A stretch of 64,000 nucleotides of DNA from Psococerastis gibbosa (Eukaryota > Arthropoda > Insecta > Psocodea > Psocidae), in assembly GCA_963971405.1 (NCBI GenBank), contig OZ020485.1:17856001-17920000 (forward strand), read 5' to 3'. The notes below the pieces were generated by a model, which searched no databases, had not been told where the DNA came from, and worked only from the letters and a program-made list of their open reading frames with translations. Shown here one piece after another: positions 40,789 through 52,098 of the stretch. The stretch's first letter is position 1; every line of letters begins with the position of its first letter. Both the position numbers and the translations under genes were made by a program.

Positions 40789-43451
40789 TCTCCATGCTCT
40801 CTGCGGCGCGCGCCCCCCACCATAATTTTATATTAGTGTACATAACCATACGCCCCCCCCCCTATAATGTTTAATGGTGTTTTTTTTTTAATCGTATATA
40901 TCATTTTTGACGTTGACTAACAATCAGACGAATAATTGTGTAATTAAAGTAGCATTTAAAGCATTAATTTTGTTTACTGTTTTAGCGATGCATTCTATTG
41001 CATTGCATATTCGTAATCATGGGTACTTATGAGTTGGAATATGTCAGTGTGTACACCAGTTAAGGCAGAGCTTTCAAAATATTTTGTAAACCAATGACGA
41101 CCCTGTTTTTGACGAAATTCTTCGTTCCACAGATATGAAAATGGTCAAATGAAAAATTCATACAAAATACAAGCTATTTCAAAACGCCAGGTGGACCAGG
41201 TAGAGGATACTCTCATGACCACTGCTCTGTTTGGGATGTTGTGGTCAGCAAAACATACGTAATACTCTCCTTAAATTAACTCATTGTAATACTTAAAAAA
41301 ACTTGGTTCAGTTATACGTCACATGAAAATAAAATAAAAAAACTGGTTTCGGCTCACGCCATTGTCGAGGGCAAGAAAACAAAATAAAAACCGAAGTATG
41401 CAAGATAAATCAAGGAACCCGTTGTCAAGATAAGTATATGAATTTTGCATCTGCCCATTTTCATTTTTTGGGGCAAGTCTCAGCCTTAATGATGGCATGT
41501 CCAAATGGTCTCTAGTATGGGCAAACTTCAAAACGTATAGCCCACCAGAAAATAAGATCTAACCATATAACCCTAGTCTATTTTCCCCGGAATTTGGCAG
41601 CAAGAAAAAAGAAAAAAATAAACACGTCTTTCTTCCCAAAATGCAATAATAGGTATTTTTAAGCATTAGACTGGAATTAAACGCATTGACGAGAGGTTTA
41701 TCAAATTATTAAACAAACAATGAATACTATAGTATAATAAGTCCCGTACATAATACATTGTGGAAAACTGGGCGATGCACAAAAGGTGGTGTCGGTGCGG
41801 CTCCCAGCCGGTATTTTACCTTATCGGCCTCAAGTGTTTTATTAAGACTTGAGTTAGAAAACTCCAAACCAACGTTAAGATCAAAGTGACGCGTTTTTTG
41901 TACAAAGTAGATATTCTCTGGAAATATCGATCGTAGAGCCGTCAAAAATTTCCATTAAATTAGCAGAAATGCTCCTCTGCCTGACATGACATGTGGCCAC
42001 CACTAACACCAGTTGGCCACAGTCCTATAACTCCTTCTTCGGGACGACCAGAATGTTAATCTTTTTTTGTTTATATCAAATTCAATATGTATACATTTTT
42101 TAATCATAACGCTACGCTCTTTGGGGCTTACGCGTTGTATGTTTATGTGTAGTGCAAAGCTGTTAATTCAATAATATTGTGGCCTATCTCTTTTAGAAAG
42201 AGGTACCTACACATCAAATATCAACATATTCAGAAAATATTCTTCTGTTGGTTTAGATATACTGTATTTGACAACGCAACGATTGATACGTTTTTCATGA
42301 GATGATATTTTATTTTACACTTATAAGGCTTTTCTCCCTCAAATTGTCTCTTAAAAACAGAAATTTAACAAAGAATTAATTTGCCGAAATTAAGTAATTT
42401 CTTATTCCACTGTCACAAAGGTACGAAAATTGTAAATTCATCAAAAATTCAATCTTTCTAAAAAACTTGATTTACAATGTACTGTAAATAGACTGCGAAA
42501 GCTTTTAATTTTTTTATCTGAATATTTTCATGTGTTTGTGACTGCATAAGGAGGAATTAATCAATTTCCTAATGACCCGGCTATTTTTTGTTCACAAAAC
42601 CTTCCTTAAAAAATTAATTACATTAATGGGAGTCTTTAGCAAAGACAATTTTTTTAATATTGGCTTAACTCTAGTTTCCGTACCGGTAACAAGTTTTAAT
42701 AAACATGTATTTAGTGTTTGTTTATTAAAATGAGTTATTTTCTCTTATCTAAGCTTATCGAACGATACATATCAGTGCTCAATAACATTCACCATAAGAG
42801 GACATGCTACGTAGAAAATGAGCACCCCAAAATTTGTTGTGTTTATTGACTTTTAATTTTTTATTTAATTAACAAAGCAAGTCATTAAAGATTGGGCTCT
42901 TGGAAGTTGTAGAAGACTACTTCATGCATCATTTAATAGGAAATATTAAATTTTTGGTACCTTAGTTCTTCCAATTTCCATAAATACCAGAACAGACAGG
43001 ACAGGACTGAAATTTCCCGTATTCTGGGATTTTTGGAAGAAGTACAAAACCGAAAAGTAAAAATACCCGATTATATGATGCATGAAGTAGTCTTCTACAA
43101 CTTACATGAGCCAAATTTTTAATAATTTGCTGAGTTAAATAAATAAAAAATGAATTGTATTTAATTTTGGGGTGCCAATTTTCTACGTAGCATATCTTCT
43201 TAAGACACTTTACATTTAACAATGACATTATCAAAGGCTATATTAGACATGATATAATATTTACCGAATGTTTTCAATACCTATTGAACCCGCAGGGTTG
43301 TTTTCTTGAGATTTCCTTAGAAATAATGCTGTTCTGATTAATCGCATGGACGCATATCACGTAATCACGTGGATTTGAAAGATCAGAAAAATAAATATTC
43401 ACGTCTATCCCTCCTTTAATTCCAGTGGTAAATTTATACGAGTACAAGTAT
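40789..43451. other. Intergenic: RanBP9 3' region, Penelope-like piece, hairpin repeat
   Basis: After the RanBP9 stop comes a C9 run (about 40853) and ATTAAAG at about 40943, a possible weak polyadenylation signal. About 41325-41460 matches the non-coding part of the Penelope-like remnant at 7495-7620. About 41960-42060 holds a dispersed word (CACCACTAACACCAGTTGGC) seen inverted at about 36840 and 51610. The rest is AT-rich with no coding signal. Confidence 0.5.
42811..43196. mobile_element. Inverted-repeat element (hairpin MITE)
   Basis: Arms begin ATGCTACGTAGAAAATGAGC and end with the inverse (about 42802-42935 and 43070-43200), both containing TTGTAGAAGACTACTTCATG or its inverse. A partial relative lies at about 225-570. 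Non-coding. Confidence 0.65.
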
Positions 43452-45758
43452 TTATGTTGTGCTGTGATCCAACCTATATTGGAGATAAAATGGTTTTTGA
43501 AGCAGTTTACATAAATGACAGTATCCCGAGCAATTCCTAGGTCCCCTCAGATAGCTTAATAGGATGCACTTTACCATATGGTAAAGAAGACGAAAATTGT
43601 AAATATATTTATCCGCATTAGAAACCCTAGTTGCACAATATTTACATGCGGGTACTGTTTTCCCATTTTGGTCCGAAAGAGGACCCGGAATCATAAGTTT
43701 TACCGCATCTGCAATATTCGTATGTTTGTTAGCTACATCTAAAGCAAATTGCAATAATGTTTTCCCTTCATTATTGTGGGCCCCTGTTACGGCCAGCAAC
43801 TCATCAGGGTTTACTGCTCTTATCTGTTTTATTAATTCATCATTACCATCTTTTATATCTGTAAAAAGGTCCCGTATTAATATCAATATGCTAGCAACGT
43901 CTTTGCTCTTAGAAAGTTCAACGGGCGTTATGCCTTCATTATTCCCAATGTTATAAATTGCGCCATGTTTCAATAATAGTTTTACAATTTCCAAGGAACC
44001 ATTTTTAGCTGCAATATGAAGAGAAGTAGTACCATCAGACGTTGCTTTAGCATTCACGAAGTCGTGAGAGCTATAAAAGCTTACATTTTGTAATAAGATA
44101 TCAATAATTTCCCTGTAGCCTTTGGAACTTGCTAAATGCAATGGCGTACTGCCATCGTTAGCGAATTGAACAACTTCAGCGCCATTAATTATTAAAGTAT
44201 TCACAACATTTATGTTGCCGCTGTTAACAGCATGGTGTAATGGCGTTCTTCCATCAGAGTCTTTGTCGTTAACGATATCCTCAATTTTGTGAATTGCATT
44301 ATATGTCAATATTAATTTTACGATTTCCAATGAGCCATTTTTAGTAGCAACATGAAGTGAAGTAGTACCACCAAACGTTGCTTTAGCATTAATTAAGTTA
44401 TGTAAGTCACTAGGGCTTACATTTTCCAATAAGACTTTAGCAATGTCTTTGTACCCTTTGGAACTGGCAAAATGTAGAGGCGTATTGCCTTTGTTGGTAA
44501 ATTGAACAACTTCAGCGCCACTTTCTAGTAAGATATTTACAACTTCTATGTTGCCGCTCTCAACAGCATGGTGTAATGACGTTTTTCCATCAGCGTCTTT
44601 GACGTTAACAATATCCTCAATGTTGTGAGTTGTATTATATGCCAATATTAATTTTACGATTTCCAACGAGCCATTTTTTGCAGCAACATGGAGTGCAGTA
44701 GTACCATCAAAAGTTACTTTAGCATTAATTAAGTTATGTAAGTCATTAGGACTTACATTTTCTAATAAGACTTTAGCAATGTCTTTGTACCCTTTGGAAC
44801 TGGCAAAATGTAAAGGCGTATTGCCTTTGTCGGTAAATTGAACCACTTCAGCTCCACTTTCAAGTAAGATATTCACTACATCTATGTTACCGCTGTTAAT
44901 CGCATGATGTAATGGGGTTCTTCCACCAGCGTCTTTGTCATTAACAATATCCCCTCTATTTTCAGTTCCGCCAAATTTTAATATTACTTGTACTATTTCC
45001 AACGAGCCATTTTTAGCAGCAACATGAAGTGAAGTAGTACCATCAGAAGTTACTCTTGCATTAATAAATTTTTGAATAGATGGGGAAGTATTGAAATTGA
45101 AGTTTTTAATGTAAAATAAGACTAAACAAGCAATGTCACTGTAGCCTTTGAAACTGGCCAAATAAAACGGTGTGTGACCTTCATTGGTAAACTGTACAAC
45201 CTCTGCGCCACTTTTTAGTAGTGTGAGCACAACATCTACGTTGCCTTTGTTAGCAGCATGGTGTAATGGCGTTCTTCCATGAGCGTTTTTGTTGTTTACA
45301 TCTACCCCATTCTCTATACAATCCTTTACTGCTGGTGAATCGCTATTTTCAATGGCCTCTATTAACTTAATAAATAAAAAAGGTTGTACTCTCTGTTGGA
45401 TTGACTCTATGAAACGCATTACAGGGATATCAATATTACTTTCTACCATTTCTATGAAGAACCTGACATCTTTTCTCGACGCACTATGTAATAGTCTATA
45501 ATATGTGGACCCTTGCCCTTTGGATACGAAGTATAGAGTATGTCCTCCGTCAATGTAACCTGATGATATGTGATCCGGATCAAATTCTAGACCTACTATC
45601 AGTTCACTTACTGATTGTATATTTTTGTTATTTATTGGACCAGGCATGTATTCTTTGTATTTTTCAACTAAGCGATTTGCGTTTCTTAAGAAATAAGAAC
45701 CCTCCTTGACAGTTTTCCTTGGTTCATGATTTATGTCATTGCCATATGGATCCGACAT
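43452..45758 (-). CDS. Ankyrin-repeat protein, downstream frame of the split locus
   Basis: 768 residues from an ATG at 45758, no intron. It begins with a roughly 150-residue module (SDPYGNDIN..., VPGPIN-like MPGPINNKNIQSVSEL, FVSKGQGSTYY, DVRFFIEMVESNIDIPV). About a dozen ankyrin repeats follow, e.g. DGRTPLHHAVNSGNINVV and GNTPLHFASSKGYKDIAKVL, arranged as near-identical three-repeat blocks. The C-terminus has cysteine pairs (CKYC, CHLC). It lies in the same frame as the upstream ORF, separated only by TGA and one codon. It may be the read-through part of one protein, a separate gene, or the tail of a broken one. Ankyrin domains bind proteins; no catalytic function is visible, and I do not assign one. 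Confidence 0.75.
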   Translation of the reverse strand: MSDPYGNDINHEPRKTVKEGSYFLRNANRLVEKYKEYMPGPINNKNIQSVSELIVGLEFDPDHISSGYIDGGHTLYFVSKGQGSTYYRLLHSASRKDVRFFIEMVESNIDIPVMRFIESIQQRVQPFLFIKLIEAIENSDSPAVKDCIENGVDVNNKNAHGRTPLHHAANKGNVDVVLTLLKSGAEVVQFTNEGHTPFYLASFKGYSDIACLVLFYIKNFNFNTSPSIQKFINARVTSDGTTSLHVAAKNGSLEIVQVILKFGGTENRGDIVNDKDAGGRTPLHHAINSGNIDVVNILLESGAEVVQFTDKGNTPLHFASSKGYKDIAKVLLENVSPNDLHNLINAKVTFDGTTALHVAAKNGSLEIVKLILAYNTTHNIEDIVNVKDADGKTSLHHAVESGNIEVVNILLESGAEVVQFTNKGNTPLHFASSKGYKDIAKVLLENVSPSDLHNLINAKATFGGTTSLHVATKNGSLEIVKLILTYNAIHKIEDIVNDKDSDGRTPLHHAVNSGNINVVNTLIINGAEVVQFANDGSTPLHLASSKGYREIIDILLQNVSFYSSHDFVNAKATSDGTTSLHIAAKNGSLEIVKLLLKHGAIYNIGNNEGITPVELSKSKDVASILILIRDLFTDIKDGNDELIKQIRAVNPDELLAVTGAHNNEGKTLLQFALDVANKHTNIADAVKLMIPGPLSDQNGKTVPACKYCATRVSNADKYIYNFRLLYHMVKCILLSYLRGPRNCSGYCHLCKLLQKPFYLQYRLDHSTT

Positions 45759-45761
45759 ACT

Positions 45762-48700
45762 TCACATACTTCGCAACATAGGGAGGTAAACATGAGAACT
45801 TTTCATTAGCTTCTCCGCAACCCGTTTAAGCTCTATAAGTTGATACAACTCACAACCTGGGTAAAAATTAGACTGAACGTGTTCTGATTCACGTATCATT
45901 TTAAAAAAATTGTCTTCAACATTCTGTTTACTATCTAACTTTAAAACAGCTTGGAACACTGTATTTCCCTGACTGTTACGGGCATTTGTTACGGCAAAGA
46001 ACTCATCCGACTGTACTGTTCTTACCTTGGTATAAAATGCATCACTACCATTTTTTATGTCTTTAAACAAGTCATTAATTAACGTCAGTAAATTAGTAAT
46101 TTCTTGGTTCTTAGATAGTTCAACCGGCGTTAACCCTTCGTTATTGACAATGTCATGGGTTGCACCATGTCGCAGCAACAACTGCACAATTTCCAATGAG
46201 CCAAATTTTGCTGCAACATGAAGTGATGAAGTACCATCAGCAATTGTTCTGGCATTAATGAAGTTATTTAGGTCATCACGACTTACATTTTGTAATAAAA
46301 CCTTAACAAGTTCTCCGTTGCCTTTGGAACTGGCTAAATGCAATGACGTAAGGCCATCGTTGGTACATTGGACAACATCAGCGCCCCTTTTTAATAAGGT
46401 GTTCACAACATCTATGTTGCCATTGTTAATAGCACGGTATAATGCCGCTTTTCCTCCAACTAACCTCTTTTTTATGATGTCCTTATCTGTTGAACACCCA
46501 CTTTTAATTGCCTTCATCAGTTTCAAAAATGGAAATAGGTGTATTCTTCTATTCACTGAGTGTATAAACCATTTTACGGGGATATCAATATTGTTTTCTA
46601 CCATTTCTATGAAGAACCTCACATCATTTTTGTTGTCACTATGCAATATCTCATAATATTTGGTACCTTGCCCTTTGGATACAAAGCATTCAGTTTTTCC
46701 ACCGTAAGCTTCATCAGTGTACCCATACGATATGTGATCTCGATCGAAGTCTAGACCAACTAACAGTTCATTTACTGACTGTATGTTTTTATCATTTATT
46801 GGACCAGGTACACATTTTTTGTATTCTTCAACTAAGTCATGTGCGTTTCCTAAGTAATAAGAACCCTCCTTGAGGGTTTGCCATCGACTATGGTTCTTAT
46901 CATTACCATATGGCTCCGAAATACTTCGCAAGATAGGAAGGTAGACATGAGAACCTTGCATATGCACTTCCGCTAAACGTTTTAGCTTCATAAGTATGTC
47001 ATAACCGGTGCCAAATTCGGACAGATTATCTTCATTTATAGGAAAATCAACTGCGTATGGTTCTTTCAAGTTTTTCAAAAATCTAATGGCAATATTTTTA
47101 TGATCATTTGCAATTGCAACTTGCCACAATGTATTACCTTCATTGTTACGAGCATTTGTTATAGCTATAATTTCGTCAGGCTTTGCTTCTTTGAGCTTGT
47201 TGATAGATTTATCATTACCAAGTTTAACCCATTTAAACAAGTCATCGGTTAATTTCAGTATTTTAGTAACTTCTTTGTCCTTAGTTAATTCAATCGGTTT
47301 CTTGCCTTCTGTGTTAGTGATGTTGTGCGTTGCGCCATATTTTAATAACAGTTTTACAATTTCTAATGACCCATTTCTAGAAGCGACATGAAGTGACGTC
47401 ATTCCACTTGTAGTTTTAGCGTTAACAAAATCCTTAATTTTATCACGGCTGACATGTTCCAAGAGAACCTCTACAATTTGATGAGAACATTTGGCAGCAG
47501 CAGTGTGTAATAGCGTAATACTCGTTCCTTTATTCGTAGTCTGAGTAACATCAGTTTCATTGCTTAGCAACATTTTCACAATATGTATGTGACCACAGTC
47601 AATAGCAAAATGCAAAGGCGTTCTTTCATCAATATCGCCATGATAACTGTTTCCAGCATGATCATGAGAGTCATTGGAAAATAAACTGAGCTTTTTCAAC
47701 GTGTTCTCCACAAAAGTTTTCATCCCTTCTGACAATGGTACAAAATTTTTTTTCAATTCCTCGTAGGATAGTGAAAGAATTTTATTCAATTCACCTGAAT
47801 TGACGGCAAAATAATTACCCGGCCATTTGTTGATGAGAGTAGCAAGAAGTTCAATATTACCTGACCTTATCGCATAATAAAACGCATTATGACAATTATC
47901 ATCCACATCACCTGGCAATATGGTAGTTTCTTTGATGCTTTTTGAGCTATGGCGAATTTTACCGTTATTTTTAAGTACGTACTCTAAACAATTTACATTA
48001 TTATATTTACAAGCCATGATAACCACATTTTCAGTTTTAACTGCGTCGTCGGTAAATTCGCCCATTTTTAATTCTCGAAACAGCATCTGACACAAACGGC
48101 AAACATTGTAACTTCCAACTATTGTGTATTTCCCATAATTTTTGGTAAGCGCTTTTAAACCAGCCAGCTTGCAAATAGGAATTTCATTATGACTCTGTAT
48201 ATCCACCTCGACACCATTATCATTTTCTTTTATAATAACTTCTAATGTGCTTCCACTTACAGCAGAACAACATTTTTTCTTTCTTTTTCTCTTTTTCTTT
48301 CCTTTCCCTGGCTCTGCCACCCCAGTTGACACCTCGGGGTCTTTAGCAGATTTTGTGATGTTAATAACTCTAAAATCACTAGTCTTTTCAGGCGTATTTG
48401 CCTTTGCATTTGAGTCTGTGTTGTATTTAAAAAGAAACAAGCACCTGCAACTGCCACATAGGCATAGATCAACTATTTTATCCATATTTATGTGTTGCTT
48501 GGAGCTTTCCACAACTTTCATCAAATTCCCAATATCCGCCTGAAAATTAAAGTTAACGATTGAAACAAAACTATCACCATCAAACAAGATAAGAGCACAG
48601 GCCACGTTTTCTGCAAACGAACATCATACAAAAAGACTCGACGCGAAAAGCTGTGAAATTAAAGGTCCACTCGCGACCGCTCCCATCTGATACAAATGAA

Positions 48701-49262
48701 TTTATATTTAAAAGTCAAAAACCTGCCATAGCTAAAAGCTTATGTGTATATATTACCGAAAGTAGTTAGCCTATTGGGGATTTAAAAAAAAGTTAATTGG
48801 TAAACACATGATTCCCCCCAAAACCAATTACGGAATCAATTCGGAGTCTCCAGTCCTCTCCAAAGTTTTTCTACTTCTCATTCTGATGTACTAATCTACT
48901 GTAGGCCTATGTACCATACATATATTTGTATATAGACTAGGTACTCATTTTGCCCCATGCATTAACTTATGTTTCGTATGTAGTAACCCACGAATAGGCC
49001 TATGTCAGCAAAGAAATAGGTCGTCTTCACTGGGAACTCATTCATTCCTTATAAAAAACTAAAAAACGGCCCCACGTATCGAATTGTAGAAAAATATTTC
49101 TTCTAATGGTTAACCCTTAACTCCACTCACCCCATCTTCTGCTTTCTGGCTGCAGTTATTATCTTCTTGTTGGTAATAATTTATATATAATTTATCAAGT
49201 GCAGTCAACGCCTCAACGCATTCTTTGCAGACGCCCCAGGGCTGCATGTCTCCACGATCAAC
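45762..49262 (-). CDS. Ankyrin-repeat protein with Cys-rich and basic N-terminus, upstream frame
   Basis: Exons 49262-49131 (44 codons) and 48539-45762 (925 codons plus TGA). Both borders are GT-AG and phase 0. The first exon has VCKECVEALTALDKLYINYY. The second opens ADIGNLMKVV, then LCLCGSCRC, a basic stretch GKKKRKRKKKCC (possible nuclear signal) and YNVCRLCQMLF. The CxxC pairs recall the insect zinc-finger-associated (ZAD) domain, but this is a guess. Ankyrin block one (TPLHFAIDCGHIHIVKMLL...) ends HVYLPILRSI. A second module (SEPYGNDKNH...) with its own ankyrin block ends HVYLPMLRSM, then TGA. The ATG may be in exon 1 (MQPWGVC) or further upstream. The GTG-initiated reading at 48605 is intronic and not used. 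Confidence 0.72.
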
Positions 49263-49707
49263 CTAGAAAAATATGATGAGTGCGAAATGCGAAGTCTGCC
49301 CCCTGCCTATAATTGATTGTTTTAACCATAACTTTGTAGGCTACTCGTATTTTGATGCATGGCATTATTTGACGAATAAAAACCAACTCTGCTTATTTCT
49401 ACAATACCATCTGCATTAAAATTTAGGCTATTAAAAGCACAACCGGTGTCAAAAGGCAATTTCAACATTTTTTAGGCCTACTCTCTAATGCCACCCTACC
49501 GATATGTGGAGCTGATAGCCTATCGTAGGCCTACACCGGTTGCGTTAATAAAATTGAATTATGCTGAGATTATCTTAGTCGGAGTCAGCTGACTCTGGCA
49601 CGGCATCATTATTTCACTATGACCTATGACTATTAATGGAAGGGCTTTTATGGACCTATACCGGTACCTATGTACATATAGTGTGGCTATCATACCCCAT
49701 TGGTTTT

Positions 49708-49997
49708 CGGGGCAGGGGAACATAATAACGCGTTGAGACTATACCAGTCAGTCTACGTGCGAGTCGAGTCCTGGTCACCTCCGATTTAATCGTGTGACTT
49801 TACCATGTTCCACAAGTGGTTCGGAATCCACTATAATCAGGAGGTCCACCCTGTCAGTCAACTCCCCTTTCCCTGAGGTGAAAGAGTCTGCCCTTAGGGT
49901 GCCTCAAGTTAACAAAGAGACTCACTCCCCCCGCCAGGCTGACAAAGTTGCTTAAAGCAGAAATGCTGAAAGCAGGCGTTAGGAACAACAACAAAAA
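49708..49997 (+). mobile_element. Family-B SINE-like element nested in family A
   Basis: CCATTGGTTTT lies on both sides (49697-49707 and 49998-50008). The body starts CGGGGCAGGGGAACATAATA and ends with (AAC)n. The interrupted family-A repeat resumes exactly after it (TTGGACATTATTGG). Confidence 0.85.
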
Positions 49998-50559
49998 CCA
50001 TTGGTTTTTGGACATTATTGGAATTGTTTTCAAATGAATTCTAGCCATTGGCAAACTGGTTCACTCTTCGAATGTCAACCCGCACCGACTACAAGTGCCA
50101 ATGGGCAAGCTCATCAGATATACCATTGAAATTATAACAAGCGTTACCAGCCAAATATGGGAGCGAGTCACACTATGACCTAAGTAAACATCGATTACTC
50201 ATGGGTAACCTTTATTTTAGGTTAGGTAATCGCATACAAACAATTTAATGAATATGTATCCGATTGAAATCTACAGTCGCCTCACTAAGTAACCCAGGTA
50301 CTTATTGTGTCTCCGATCGCATGGTGTGACGGTGTGTAGCACGTAAGCACGATACCACACACAGAACACCATAATATATAGCCTACCACCTAGAACTCAA
50401 GGCCAAATTAATTATACAGAGCAAAGGACAGTCCCTCCACGCTTGTCTCTGACATGGCGGTGCCATCCAGTATTCTATAAGGAGACAAGGGTGGGGGAAC
50501 GCCCTTATAGCTGTACTAACCTCCGATGATATAGAACGGTCATGTTCCAAACCTGCCAT

Positions 50560-51107
50560 AACAAGAGAATTGTAGTTTCTGTATAGTTGGAGGCAACTGG
50601 ATACGTATGGTTTATCAATAACAGATTAAAGATTAATAATGATAAGACCCAAAGAATTGTTTCCTCTTTATCTACCATAACATGTGCTTCCGATTACGGA
50701 GCAGGTGCAGATAAGCTAGGTACTGTAGTTAAACCTACTCAGCAAGACAAATGTAGGAAACTCCATTGCTCTCAATATGCCAGGGCATTCGAATAGGGAG
50801 TTCTCAGGGAACCGACCGGTGGAAGAACCTAACACCAAACATCCAAGAAAAAATGGCGCCCGGAGTCCAACTGTCGTACCCTACATGGCGGAGCCTGAAT
50901 AGACTAAGAACGCGGGTCACAAGATGCCGTGCGAACTTGTGTAGGTGGGGACTGGCGGAGGTCTCAACTTGCGAGTGCGGACAAATCCAGGACGACGGAC
51001 ACCTTCTGGTCTGTCCGAGGCTGAGAGAAGCCGTGTCCCAGAGGGATCTTTTGGACGCCAACGACAAGGCCATCCAGGCCGCAACGTTTTGGATCAACGT
51101 GTCCTAG
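50560..51107 (+). pseudogene. Jockey-like LINE polymerase remnant, internally deleted
   Basis: First piece: WFINNRLKINNDKTQRIVSS (the N.L.IN..KT motif after the catalytic site), about 50608-50670. Second piece from about 50766: PTWRSLNRLRTRVTRCRANL, then WGLAEVSTCECGQIQDDGHL with the CxC...H..HLL zinc-like knuckle and FWINVS at the end. The thumb region between is lost and the frame differs. Confidence 0.75.
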
Positions 51108-52098
51108 GCCTGGACACGTTAAGTAAAGTAGGGAACTATGAAATAGGTACTAACTCGCACCCAGGTAGGATAGATGGGACATTCGCTTTCCGCCAAAAAT
51201 TGACTGTATTTTTTAATTAGTGGCACCACTCGCCACGTCTCCGATGACCAGCCATTGAAAAAACGTCAAAAATATTTTTGGAGCGTTCGAATGTCACATC
51301 TCGGATGTCTCTTACATAGAACTCAACTCACACCAAAGATGTGGGGGATAGCCATACACAGTAGACAGTAGTCGGGTATTTGTTTTAAGGGCCAATATGC
51401 GATTTTTGCGCAAAATCAACTTTCTCACGTAATATCAATCGTAGAGCGATATAAGTAAGGTGTCTTTAACTATAAAATAATATGCTCCTCTATGCTTTGA
51501 TGTAGGTACATTCTGGTGCCCCCGCTTACACCGACCAGGCCGCAGTTGTAGAACTTGATTTGTTAAAAATAACGGTCACTGATGTCGGTCGAAGCAGTTC
51601 CACAACTGTGGCCAATTAGTGTTAGTGGCGGCCACATACTATGCATCCAATTGAAGAGGAACATTTCTTCTGCTTTATAACATCTCTTCCATGACTCTAC
51701 GATTCTCTTACTCATACGATCTCATAGCTGTAATTTTACTTCGCACCAAGAAAGCGAAAATGCGGGATACATTTGCTCTTAATGAATTAGATAGCCCAAA
51801 ATCCCAAAATGATGTGGAAAACATACTAATCAGTCTCTCTGCAATCGGGCATGAGATTTATTATCTAAAGTCATTGCGAATTTCTCGTGATCATGACTTA
51901 TTTATTTGGCGGGAAGCTAATGCTATTTAATATCCAAATTTGCCAGAATCTTTCAGCTCCCTGCAGCAATTTTAGACCAGATGCCGGATAGTTATCGGAT
52001 AACAATTACTGTATATTTCTAGCTATTTTTTTTAGAACGCATAGGTTGAAAAAATAGGACAAATCAAACAAAGTACGAACACAGCTAATTTAGGTATA

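Noticed and set aside
42962..43234. 90-residue minus-strand ORF with CPVC
   Set aside because: It lies across the arm of an inverted-repeat element and is explained by it.
48540..48605. Start of the ankyrin protein at 48605
   Set aside because: That codon is GTG, and the segment is intron: an acceptor TTTTCAG ends at 48540 and joins in phase to the exon at 49131-49262.
43452..49262. Ankyrin locus as bacterial contamination or a symbiont gene
   Set aside because: It has a GT-AG intron with matching phases and lies between animal genes; an ancient transfer cannot be excluded but nothing here requires it.
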